Source: JACRLV01 sp045863555 (GTDB taxonomy: Bacteria > Planctomycetota > Phycisphaerae > UBA1845 > Fen-1342). Taken from it: a stretch of DNA of 64,000 nucleotides. Position 1 is the stretch's first letter. Every line of letters begins with the position of its first letter. A program made the translations under genes and the position numbers. Below, piece after piece: positions 1-7,592 of the stretch. Location: the NCBI GenBank assembly GCA_045863555.1, contig BTUU01000017.1:1-64000 (forward strand), read 5' to 3'. The notes below the pieces were generated by a model, which made no database searches, was not told the DNA's origin, and saw only the letters and a program-made list of their open reading frames with translations.

Positions 1-121
1 ACAGCAAAGACATCATCACGATCAGGCCCGAATACCGGAGTGAGAACCCGATCAGTCGTTGCAGCATGCCGCCGCCGTTAAGATCTGCAGCGCCTTCGGG
101 CTGGTTAGTGTGCTGGGTCAT
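1..121 (-). CDS. czcA: HME-type RND metal efflux pump, first 40 codons only
   Basis: Partial gene running off the window start on the minus strand. Its ATG (121-119) overlaps the stop codon of the adaptor gene as ATGA, so the two are translationally coupled. The visible peptide starts MTQHTNQPEG and continues into LQRLIGFSLRYSGLIVM, which resembles the first transmembrane segment of CzcA/CusA pumps. The order outer-membrane factor, adaptor, pump is the standard czcCBA layout. Only the N-terminus is present, so the substrate class cannot be read. Identity rests mainly on context. Confidence 0.7.
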   Translation of the reverse strand, partial: MTQHTNQPEGAADLNGGGMLQRLIGFSLRYSGLIVMMSLL

Positions 122-1608
122 TTCTTCTCGTCCTCCCCGGCGTGGAACGTGCCGTCCGAGTGGAAGTGCCCGCCTTTTTCCACCGTTCCTGACGTGGCGA
201 TCATGAGTTGGTACACGCCGTCGAGAACGACCTCGTCGCCCTCCCGCACCCCGCTCCTGATGACGACCCAGCGGCCGTCGTTGACGCCGAGATCGGCCTC
301 CATGCGGATCGCCTTGTCGGGATCTCGGGGATCGCGTCGGAATACGATTTTTGCGAGGCCGTCTTGAATGACGCTCGACAGCGGAATCGCGAGTTCGTTT
401 TGACCGCCCGCGGTGATGATCTCCAGATGGGCGCTGACGCCGTTCCGAGCCCACGGCGAGAGCTTCGACGGCACGGCCACGAGCTCGACCGTTCGTTCCT
501 GCGGGTCGGCGCTGAGACCCACGATTAGCGTCGCCTCCATCGTGTCCTGTAAATCGACCGACCCGCCCTTGGGCGGAACGATGCGCGCGGAAAGGCCGTC
601 TCGTAGCCGCGTGAGATCACTCTGCATACCCATTGCTTTGAACCGAAGCCGATCGGGCTGAATGGTTGCAAGCACGAGGCTGCCGGCGGATGCCCACGCC
701 CCGTTGGTAAGGTCCAGTGATTGAACTACACCTGGCGCCGTCGCGCGGAGTTCCACTTCCTTGATCGTGTGCCATTGCGGCGCGGGCTGTGAGGACGCCG
801 GATCGTGCTGATGCAGTCCGGTCAGAATGTGGTTGTCCGGGTCGTACGGGGCGCTGAGTGTACGTTCATCCGTCCCGAGCAGCGTAGCCGCGGTCGACAG
901 CAGCAGCCGGAAGCGCGCGTGTGCAGCGTCATGCTGCGCCTGTGCGTCCGCACTTGAGGCCTGTAGTTCGGCTTCCTTTTCCAGGGTCTCCGACAACTGC
1001 GCCCGCTGCGACGCAAGCGTCGTCTGGGCGACGGTGTATTCTTCCGCCGTCACGACACCGGATGCACGCGTCTGGTCCAGCTGTTCAACCCGTTTCTCCC
1101 ACAACGCAGCGCTCGTTCTCAGACTTGCCTCGTGCTCTTTGTGAGCATTCAGCAGTATGGGAATCGATGCAACGCGGGCTTCGGTCTGGCGGATCGTGGA
1201 TTCGGCCTCGGTCAGCTTGGCTTGCAGGTCGCGCCACTCCGGCGATACCAACCGGTAGAGCGGCATCCCCACTTCGACGCGGTCGTATTGCCTGACCAGA
1301 AGTTCGACGCGACCGGCAAGCATCGTGCGATATTCGCGCCGCGCTTCCGGCAGCAGTTCAAACTGGCCAGGAACTCGAATTGTCTGCGCCACCGGCCGCG
1401 ATTCGACCTTGGCGAACGTGATGCCGAGGTTCCGCCGTACGGTTTCAGGCACATCAACTCGGTTTGTGGCCGCGGGCGCCTCGCTGTGCGCCGCATCACC
1501 CGTCTTCGCCTGCCCGCCCGCTGGATCGCGGCTGCATCCGGCCAGGTTTCCGAGGAACAGTGCCAGCAGGAACTGAATGACGAGCAGGATGAACGACGGG
1601 AAACTCAT
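118..1608 (-). CDS. czcB: RND efflux periplasmic adaptor lipoprotein (CzcB/CusB type), system A
   Basis: Membrane-fusion protein of 496 residues that would bridge the inner-membrane pump and the outer-membrane channel of a metal efflux complex. The ATG at 1608 overlaps the upstream stop (ATGA) and has GGAGG seven bases before it. A longer in-frame start would only overlap the preceding gene. The N-terminus has a hydrophobic stretch ending in a lipobox, NLAGC with Cys25. A barrel/hairpin adaptor layout follows, with a coiled-coil section rich in Ala/Glu/Gln and a beta-barrel part containing APGVVQSLDL. The tail has scattered His (GGHFHSDGTFH), possibly metal-binding. It is the middle gene of a CBA operon. 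Confidence 0.85.
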   Translation of the reverse strand: MSFPSFILLVIQFLLALFLGNLAGCSRDPAGGQAKTGDAAHSEAPAATNRVDVPETVRRNLGITFAKVESRPVAQTIRVPGQFELLPEARREYRTMLAGRVELLVRQYDRVEVGMPLYRLVSPEWRDLQAKLTEAESTIRQTEARVASIPILLNAHKEHEASLRTSAALWEKRVEQLDQTRASGVVTAEEYTVAQTTLASQRAQLSETLEKEAELQASSADAQAQHDAAHARFRLLLSTAATLLGTDERTLSAPYDPDNHILTGLHQHDPASSQPAPQWHTIKEVELRATAPGVVQSLDLTNGAWASAGSLVLATIQPDRLRFKAMGMQSDLTRLRDGLSARIVPPKGGSVDLQDTMEATLIVGLSADPQERTVELVAVPSKLSPWARNGVSAHLEIITAGGQNELAIPLSSVIQDGLAKIVFRRDPRDPDKAIRMEADLGVNDGRWVVIRSGVREGDEVVLDGVYQLMIATSGTVEKGGHFHSDGTFHAGEDEKK

Positions 1609-3125
1609 GGTTGCACCTCCGTGGCTGGACGGGACGCGGGCTGCGTCGTCGCGGGTGGAACATCGCTCAGCACGCGCGCGAGCGGTGTGCCGATCGCCTT
1701 CTCCAGATCCGTTACGGCGACCGCGGCGTTCCGCAGTGACTCGACGTAGCGGCCGCGCGACGCAAGCAGGAGTTTCTGCGCCTCCAGCACCGAAAGCAGC
1801 GAGATCTTGCCCGCCCGATACGCAGTTCGAGAAAGCTCCAGGTTTTCCTGGAGCAGTGGGAGAAAGTTGTCCCGGTAGTAATTCGCAACATCCCAAGCCG
1901 TTCGCGCCCGTTGAAATGCGCCGCGGGTCTCCTGCGTCACGTCCAGCAGCAGCGCTTCGCGATTCAGAAGCGCCTGTTCGTAGATGAACTGGACCTTCGC
2001 GATCTGCGCCTGGTTCTGGTCGAACACCGGTACTTCGAGACTGAGCGTGGGTCCGAGGATGGTGTCGGTCGGCTGTTTTTCGCGCGGCCGCAGCGAAGGC
2101 GCCGTCAACGCGCCGGCCTCAGCCGACGCCCACAACGTGTCCGCCAGCCACGGGCGGTCGCCGCGCCGGCCGCGCGCGTCGCGCTCGAATCCAACGCCGA
2201 CTTCCACGTCTGCGACGACGCTCATTTTTTCCTGCTGCACACGAGCGGCGGCGACATCGACGAAGTACGTCGCCGCACGCAGGTCCAACCGATTGGCTTC
2301 GGCGGTGCGGACGAGGCTTTCCGATGTCAGGGTCCAGGCGGGCGGGTCGGGAAGCTTATCCGTTAGCACGAGATCATCGGGTGGCGTCCTTATTCCGAGT
2401 AGCACGGCCAGCGATCGCCGTCCCTCGAACGCTGCAAGCGCTGCATTGCGCAGCGCTACTTCGGTTTGCATGAACTCCGAGCGCGCGAGATTGACATCGA
2501 TCGAACTTCCGGCCCCCGCCTGCATTCGCGCCAGGGCCGCATCCAGGAGCTGCTCGGCAACGGCGCGATTCTCATCAACGATATCCTTCTCGCGACCCAG
2601 GCCCACGGCGGAGTAATACGCCGCCCGCGCCTCCAGCGCGACCGCGCTCAACTCGCGCGCGACTTCGAGAATGGCCGACTCCAGCTCACCCTCGGCGACC
2701 CGTTTGCGGATCGGAATCAGCCACAGCTCCGCGATGTTCTGCGCGATGCCGAGTTCGAGGTTGCTCAGTCCGCCGCCGTCGGGCAGCCGCAACGACAGCG
2801 ACAGCGAGGGATTCTGGAACAGGCCGGCCTGCACCAGTTCTGCCCGGGCGATACCGACGCGCAGAAGAGCCGAACGCACGCGCGGATTGTTCAGCAGGCA
2901 TACCTGCACGGCTTCATCGGCGGATAATCCGCCCTCCAGCCGCGCGGCGACCAAGGCACGCACGGCCTCCGCGTCGTCCGCCGGTGCGAGCGCGTTCTCG
3001 CCTACGGCTTCCGCGACGTGCCGCTCGACCCGTTCATAGTCCGGCCGCGGATTCACGCTGGTGCAGCCGGCCAGGACGACTAGAAAGACTCCGGGCAGTG
3101 CCCGCCCGGCCCAGGCGATTCGCAT
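1605..3125 (-). CDS. czcC: TolC-family outer-membrane efflux lipoprotein (CzcC type), system A
   Basis: Outer-membrane channel of the RND system, 506 residues, normal for CzcC. The N-terminus carries a lipoprotein signal, VFLVVLAGC, with lipid-modified Cys21. Two OEP-type repeats with long Ala/Glu/Leu-rich helices fill the rest. The ATG at 3125 is preferred over one five codons upstream because GGAG lies seven bases before it. Similarity to the second CzcC-like gene in the window is visible, for example TSVNPRPDYERV against ATVNPRQDFERA, and LFDQNQAQIAK-type sequence in both. It overlaps the adaptor gene by four bases. Confidence 0.88.
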   Translation of the reverse strand: MRIAWAGRALPGVFLVVLAGCTSVNPRPDYERVERHVAEAVGENALAPADDAEAVRALVAARLEGGLSADEAVQVCLLNNPRVRSALLRVGIARAELVQAGLFQNPSLSLSLRLPDGGGLSNLELGIAQNIAELWLIPIRKRVAEGELESAILEVARELSAVALEARAAYYSAVGLGREKDIVDENRAVAEQLLDAALARMQAGAGSSIDVNLARSEFMQTEVALRNAALAAFEGRRSLAVLLGIRTPPDDLVLTDKLPDPPAWTLTSESLVRTAEANRLDLRAATYFVDVAAARVQQEKMSVVADVEVGVGFERDARGRRGDRPWLADTLWASAEAGALTAPSLRPREKQPTDTILGPTLSLEVPVFDQNQAQIAKVQFIYEQALLNREALLLDVTQETRGAFQRARTAWDVANYYRDNFLPLLQENLELSRTAYRAGKISLLSVLEAQKLLLASRGRYVESLRNAAVAVTDLEKAIGTPLARVLSDVPPATTQPASRPATEVQP

Positions 3126-3255
3126 AGGGTTTCTCCGCATGAGCTTCGATGGCTAAGACGATGCGCTTCGTCAGGCGGCCGTTCAATGACGGCGCAGGAC
3201 ACGAGCCGCGCGGCAGGCCGCGCGATCAAAAACGCTCACGGAAATGAGGAGTGAA

Positions 3256-3648
3256 TCAAATCAAGAGAGGCGCGCAGCGGAGGTCGGACGAAGTATCCGT
3301 CGGACCGCGGGCCTGGAGGAGAACTAGCAGAAAAGTCGTATCGAGATTGGCGAGGGACACATTGTCGGCGGCGATGATCGCCGCCGGTTCGAGTGCCGGG
3401 ATTTGAAGCGCCGCGCCCGGCGGCGTACCGCCCGTGCAAAGACAAGTGTGCTCGCCATGCGAATCCGGATCGCCGCTTGGGTCATGCTCATGGTGCGGCT
3501 GTTGACCGTTCTCGCCGCACGTCGCGGCCGTCGTGACTGCCACAGTCGCATCGTGCTCGTCGCAATGGACCGACTGTCCGGCCATGCACCAGACGGGGCA
3601 TAGCAAAGTCATGGCGCAGACGAGAATAGACATTTGGCCCGATCGCAT
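3256..3648 (-). CDS. Small secreted Cys/His-rich protein heading RND system A
   Basis: Predicted 130-residue exported protein. A hydrophobic N-terminus (MSILVCAMTLLCPVWCMAG) looks like a signal peptide; starts at 3648 or 3633 are both possible and neither has a clear ribosome site. The mature part has many His, Cys and Asp residues (VHCDEHD, HHEHDP, HGEHTCLC), as expected for metal binding. The C-terminus ends APLLI. It precedes the czcCBA genes on the same strand. Two other short proteins of this style precede the other two RND systems here. Function is unknown; periplasmic metal binding or sensing is an inference. Confidence 0.6.
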   Translation of the reverse strand: MRSGQMSILVCAMTLLCPVWCMAGQSVHCDEHDATVAVTTAATCGENGQQPHHEHDPSGDPDSHGEHTCLCTGGTPPGAALQIPALEPAAIIAADNVSLANLDTTFLLVLLQARGPTDTSSDLRCAPLLI

Positions 3649-3748
3649 CTTTGGGAGTATATCGGCATTCGGTGGATTGTCCAGTAGCCGCCCGCGGCGA
3701 TTTGCGCCGCGGGCGCGAACCGGCTACGGTCGTCATGTCCGGTCCGGG

Positions 3749-4111
3749 CTAATTGTGATGTCGCCGATTCGATCGATGCCCGCGATCGTGATGCCGGTCG
3801 CGGCGGTCATGCCGATCGTAATGATGCGAGTAGCCGCTGCCGTGGCGGACGTGCCGACCGTGCCCGATGCCGACGTTTACCGAGTAAGAGCGGTAGGTCG
3901 GCTGGCTGTAGTAGACCTGCGGCTGGGAGTACCGCGGCGCCGAATACGACGGCGCGTAGTACGTCGTCGCCGGGGCGTAGTAAGCGCCGCCCCGATAGCT
4001 CGATCCACTGTAGCCGCCGCTCGAACACTGGGCGTTGGCCGCAGGGACTGCCGATGTGGCGCCAAGGACGGCGAGCCCCGCGATCAGTGTGAATCCAAAA
4101 TGCATCCGCAT
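3749..4111 (-). CDS. Secreted Tyr/Ser-rich, His/Arg-tailed small protein
   Basis: Predicted 120-residue exported protein. The signal peptide is clear (FTLIAGLAVLGATSAVPAANA). The mature region begins with a Gly/Ser/Tyr-rich stretch (YYAPATTYYAPSY, then SQPQVYYSQPTYRSYS) and ends with a dense His/Arg/Asp tail (HGRHVRHGSGYSHHYDRHD and on). GGAGG lies eight bases before the ATG. Such composition is common in planctomycete secreted proteins and could bind metals, but no fold or family is recognised. It lies between RND systems A and B, transcribed the same way as A. Confidence 0.55.
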   Translation of the reverse strand: MRMHFGFTLIAGLAVLGATSAVPAANAQCSSGGYSGSSYRGGAYYAPATTYYAPSYSAPRYSQPQVYYSQPTYRSYSVNVGIGHGRHVRHGSGYSHHYDRHDRRDRHHDRGHRSNRRHHN

Positions 4112-4400
4112 CGCATGAACCTCCAGTTGCTTCGAGTCCGAGACGCCGCGGCTCGGCCGCGGTCAGGCATGGACCCATTTTCATAGACACTTGACGAGCA
4201 GAGCTGTTGACATATTCAACGATAGTGTGCGATGGCGGCAGCGTCGGCTGAAGCGCCAATATGGGCGAAAGCGTCTTGGCCGCTCAAACTTTGGATGGGC
4301 ATGAATCTGATACGAGCCGTAGTTTCTGCAGCGACTCAACCGGTTAAGCGGCTGCCCGGCTGGGGTTGCTCGCCGCCGCACCGCGGACTATCATGAAGAG

Positions 4401-4790
4401 ATGCCTCGTCTCATTCTCATCGCTGCGGTCTGGTCGTTCGTCGTCGCCCCGGCGATGTGCCGCGCGGGGACGCTCACGGCGTGCTGCGCTCATGAAGACG
4501 CCCCCGCCGCCTGCTGCCAGAGCCACGAGACGTCGCCCGCCGACCCGCCGACCGACTCCGGCGATCCACCACGCGAGTGCGGTTCGTGCGCCGATGTCTG
4601 CAAGGGCGGGGCCAAGCCCGACGAGGCGCGGAACCTGCCTGGCCTCGACCCGCACGTTCAGCCGTGGGACGCCGTCGCCGTGCAGTACAGCGCGATCGCC
4701 GGCGACGCGGCGGTCAGCAATGCGTTCGACCGCCTGATCGATTCTCCCCATCTGCCATTCCCCGCCTCCGGTCTGCCCCTGCGCATTTGA
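4401..4790 (+). CDS. Small secreted Cys-rich protein heading RND system B
   Basis: Predicted 129-residue exported protein with a signal peptide (LILIAAVWSFVVAPAMCRAG) and a Cys-rich body (LTACCAHED, AACCQSHE, ECGSCADVCKGG). The C-terminus ends GLPLRI, similar to the ends of the small proteins ahead of systems A (APLLI) and C (LPLLI). It lies about 115 bases upstream of the adaptor gene on the same strand. Little sequence similarity to the other two is visible beyond composition, signal peptide and tail, so the family relation is tentative. A periplasmic metal-binding role is inferred. Confidence 0.6.
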   Translation: MPRLILIAAVWSFVVAPAMCRAGTLTACCAHEDAPAACCQSHETSPADPPTDSGDPPRECGSCADVCKGGAKPDEARNLPGLDPHVQPWDAVAVQYSAIAGDAAVSNAFDRLIDSPHLPFPASGLPLRI

Positions 4791-4907
4791 TCCGCCGTCC
4801 GCTCGCTGCGTAGCGGCGTCGCGCGCCGATGCGCGACGCGGTTGCACGCGCGCCCCTCGCCGGCATTGTTGTGTCCGCCGATCTGACCCCGCTCTGGAGA
4901 GATTGCC

Positions 4908-7283
4908 ATGAAGCGCCATCGTTTTCCATATCCGGCCGCGTGGCCGGTTGTCGTGCTCATCGCCGCAGCGCTGCCCGGCTGCGACCGATCGGATTCCTCG
5001 CAAACATCGGGCCGCCCGGGCGGCGCCGGGCCCGCCAAGGCGTCGCTCGGCCCGCAAGCCAGCCCGGTTAAGCCGACGCTCGACAAGGGCTGGTGCGGCG
5101 GGCATGGCGTGCCGGAATCGGTCTGTACCCGCTGCGACGATTCGCTGATCGAAACGTTCAAGAAGGCCGGTGACTGGTGCAAAGAGCACAAGCTACCGGA
5201 AACGCAATGTACGAAGTGCCATCCGGAAGTCGCCGCGAAATGGGCGGCGCTCAAGCCGGCGGGCAAGGCGGGCAGTGCCGAGCACGGAAACGCAGCCGCA
5301 CCGTCGGATGGGCCGACCGCCGCCGCGCCGGTCGTCAGCGATGCGAAACCTGCCGCCGACGGAAAGCCCGCGTTCGGCCCCGACACAAGCCCAGTCAAGC
5401 CCACGCTCGACAAGGGCTGGTGCGGCGGACACGGCGTGCCGGAATCGGTCTGCACCCGCTGCGACGACTCACTGATCGACACGTTCAAGAAGGCCGGGGA
5501 CTGGTGTAAGGAGCACGACCTGCCGGAGACGCAGTGCTTCAAGTGCCATCCCGAAGTCGAGGCCCGCTGGGCGGCGCTGAAGCCCGGCGCTAAGAAACCT
5601 GCCGATACTGAAAAGCCGGCCGAGCCGACCTCCGACCCGGGCGCGGCGGCGCCGGTTGCGGCGGACAAGTGGTGCTTCGACCACGGCGTGCCGAAGGAGG
5701 TCTGCACGCGCTGCGATGCGTCTTTGATTCAGAAGTTCAAGGATGAGCACGACTGGTGCAAAGAGCACGGCGTGCCCGAGTCGCAATGCACCCTGTGCAC
5801 CCCGGAAGTGCGCGAAAAATGGGAGGCGCTGCGCCCGCGAGCCGCAGCGCCCGGCACGCAGGGCCGCGAGTCGCTGGTCACGATCGAGCGCAACGGCCGG
5901 CTGACGACCAGCGGCGAGAACGACCCGCTCTGCCTCATCGAAACTTCGACGATCCGCTTCCTCGACCCGAGCATTGCGAAACAGGCCGGCATCGAAGTCA
6001 CGACGGTCCGGCCGCGGCGCATGTCGGCCTCGGTCGAGGTGTCGGCCGAACTGGAGTTCGACGCGACGCGCGTGACGCGCATCACGCCGCGGGTATCGGG
6101 GATCGCGCGAGAAGTGCGCGCGAACCTGGGCGATTCGGTGCAGGTCGGTGACGTGCTGGCCGTGCTCGACAGCGTCGGGCTGGGCGAGGCCAAGAGCCAG
6201 TACATCGAGCGGCAGCAGGACTTCCGCGTCGCGGAAGCCGAGCACGCGCGCAACCAGACCATCTACGAAGGGACGCAGCGCCTGCTCGCCGCGGCGACCT
6301 CCGAGGCCGCTCCGGGCGAGATTCAGCAGCGTCTCGAAGGCGTTCCGGTCGGCGAAGCGAAAGCCCGGCTGTTGCGGGCGCACGCGGCGGTTCAACTCGC
6401 CCGGGTGGATGCCGCGCGCGAGGCGCAGCTTTTTGAAACGAAGATCAGCGCTGAAAAGGACGTGCAGATGGCGCGGGCCACGCTGGCGGCGGCCGAGGCG
6501 GACTTTCTCGCGATCCGCGAAGAGATCGCTTTCACGCGCCAGAAAGACCAGTTCGCCGCCGAGCGTGCGCTGCGCGTCGCGCGCAGCGCGCTCGACGCGG
6601 CCGAGCGGCAGCTGCACATTCTCGGGCTGACGGATGAGGAAATCGCCGCGCTGGGCACGGCTTCCCACGAGGGGCTATCCCGCTACGAGCTGCGCAGCCC
6701 GGTGGCCGGCCGCGTGATCGAGCGGCACGTCGCGCCCGGCGAGGCCGTCGAGGATGCGCACACGCTCTTCGTCCTCGCCGACACCTCGCGCCTCTGGCTC
6801 ATGGCTAGCGTCTACGAGCGCGACCTGCCGGCGCTGCGCGAGAATCAGCCCGTGCTGTTCACGGTAGACGGCCTGACCGGCGACTCGTTTCAAGGGCGTC
6901 TGAGCTGGATCAGCAGCCAGGTGGACGACAAGACGCGACTGATCCCGGTGCGGGCCGAACTGGACAACGCGGACGGGCGGCTGCGGGCGCGGATGTTCGG
7001 CCGGGCGCGGATCATGCTGCGCGACAACGCCGACGTTCTGAGCGTGCCGGTCGAGTCGGTGCAGACCGATGGCTGCTGCCAGCTTGTGTTCGTGCGCGAG
7101 GCCGACGATGTGTTCACGCCGCGCAAGCTGCGGTTGGGCGCCAGCGGCGGCGGCTACGTCGAAGTGCTGCGCGGGCTGCGCGAAGGCGAGGCGATCGTCA
7201 CCGCGGGCAGCTTCCTGATGAAAACCGAGATCCTCAAAGGCAGCATCGGGGCCGGCTGCTGCGAAGTCGAGACGGGGCGATGA
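4908..7283 (+). CDS. RND adaptor lipoprotein with six N-terminal Cys/His metal-binding modules, system B
   Basis: Adaptor of 791 residues, much longer than the usual 380-500. GGAGAG lies six bases before the ATG. The N-terminus has a lipobox, ALPGC with Cys25. Residues 60-310 hold three tandem units of about 110 residues, each with two copies of WC-x2-H-x-[VL]P-x3-C-x2-C (first Cys at about 63, 91, 172, 200, 256 and 284). Each module has the spacing C-x2-H-x6-C-x2-C, a zinc-knuckle-like set of four ligands. From about residue 345 a CusB/CzcB-type adaptor follows with barrel-sandwich hybrid, long helical hairpin and beta-barrel. The first two units are close to identical at DNA level and 327 bases apart, pointing to recent duplication. 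Confidence 0.85.
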   Translation: MKRHRFPYPAAWPVVVLIAAALPGCDRSDSSQTSGRPGGAGPAKASLGPQASPVKPTLDKGWCGGHGVPESVCTRCDDSLIETFKKAGDWCKEHKLPETQCTKCHPEVAAKWAALKPAGKAGSAEHGNAAAPSDGPTAAAPVVSDAKPAADGKPAFGPDTSPVKPTLDKGWCGGHGVPESVCTRCDDSLIDTFKKAGDWCKEHDLPETQCFKCHPEVEARWAALKPGAKKPADTEKPAEPTSDPGAAAPVAADKWCFDHGVPKEVCTRCDASLIQKFKDEHDWCKEHGVPESQCTLCTPEVREKWEALRPRAAAPGTQGRESLVTIERNGRLTTSGENDPLCLIETSTIRFLDPSIAKQAGIEVTTVRPRRMSASVEVSAELEFDATRVTRITPRVSGIAREVRANLGDSVQVGDVLAVLDSVGLGEAKSQYIERQQDFRVAEAEHARNQTIYEGTQRLLAAATSEAAPGEIQQRLEGVPVGEAKARLLRAHAAVQLARVDAAREAQLFETKISAEKDVQMARATLAAAEADFLAIREEIAFTRQKDQFAAERALRVARSALDAAERQLHILGLTDEEIAALGTASHEGLSRYELRSPVAGRVIERHVAPGEAVEDAHTLFVLADTSRLWLMASVYERDLPALRENQPVLFTVDGLTGDSFQGRLSWISSQVDDKTRLIPVRAELDNADGRLRARMFGRARIMLRDNADVLSVPVESVQTDGCCQLVFVREADDVFTPRKLRLGASGGGYVEVLRGLREGEAIVTAGSFLMKTEILKGSIGAGCCEVETGR
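5062..5810 (+). repeat. Three in-frame coding repeats in the system B adaptor
   Basis: Three tandem coding units encode the metal-binding modules. The first two, starting near 5,067 and 5,394, are 327 bases apart (109 codons) and share long identical stretches such as GACAAGGGCTGGTGCGG. The third, starting near 5,664, is more diverged and has a shorter linker. Near-identical neighbours of this kind can change number by recombination. Confidence 0.85.
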
Positions 7284-7582
7284 CGCCCGGTCCGGGCGGG
7301 CATCGTCGCCGGGGCGGCGCGACCGGCATTTGGTGCGCTCCGCCCGACCCGGAGCGCTCTCCCGTCGAATCGGAGACCGCTCCAGCGTTTTCGCGGCTCG
7401 CTCCGCGCGATTCGAAGTACGCTCCAACTGACCCGGAGCGTGGTCCGACTGATTCGGAGTCCGCTCCGAGACGTCCGCACGGCTCTCCCGGTTACGCGGA
7501 GGCCAGCGGATTCCGCGTTGTGAGCCGCGGATCCATACCGTGCCCACTCGCGCGACATCCGCGTTCGACCCGGAAACCGTGA
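7280..7582 (+). CDS. Possible small repeat protein between adaptor and pump genes
   Basis: Open frame of 100 codons whose ATG overlaps the adaptor stop (ATGA) and which ends 10 bases before the pump start, so its position would keep translation coupled through the operon. The middle consists of imperfect seven-residue repeats (APTDPER, GPTDSES, APRD), the direct result of a 21-base tandem repeat. There is no signal peptide and no known domain. It may be a real linker peptide or merely a non-coding spacer open by chance; the opposite strand is also open. Confidence 0.25.
   Translation: MTPGPGGHRRRGGATGIWCAPPDPERSPVESETAPAFSRLAPRDSKYAPTDPERGPTDSESAPRRPHGSPGYAEASGFRVVSRGSIPCPLARHPRSTRKP
7337..7504 (+). 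repeat. Eight imperfect 21-bp tandem repeats
   Basis: A periodic tract with unit starts near 7337, 7358, 7379, 7400, 7421, 7442, 7463 and 7484. The best units follow GCTCC-n5-GA-n2-CGGAG-n3, so each carries a small internal dyad (CTCC...GGAG). Units 4-6 are the clearest; the outer ones are degraded. The tract fills the spacer between the system B adaptor and pump genes. Function is unknown. Confidence 0.6.
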
Positions 7583-7592
7583 GACCTTTGCC

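Noticed and set aside
1609..1896. Longer start for the system A adaptor
   Set aside because: It would overlap the outer-membrane-factor gene by almost 300 bases and put residues before the lipoprotein signal; the ATGA-coupled ATG at 1608 fits better.
3807..4259. 150-codon minus-strand frame overlapping the Tyr/His-rich protein gene
   Set aside because: It is in a different frame of the same strand as a gene with clear signal peptide and ribosome site, and has no domain.
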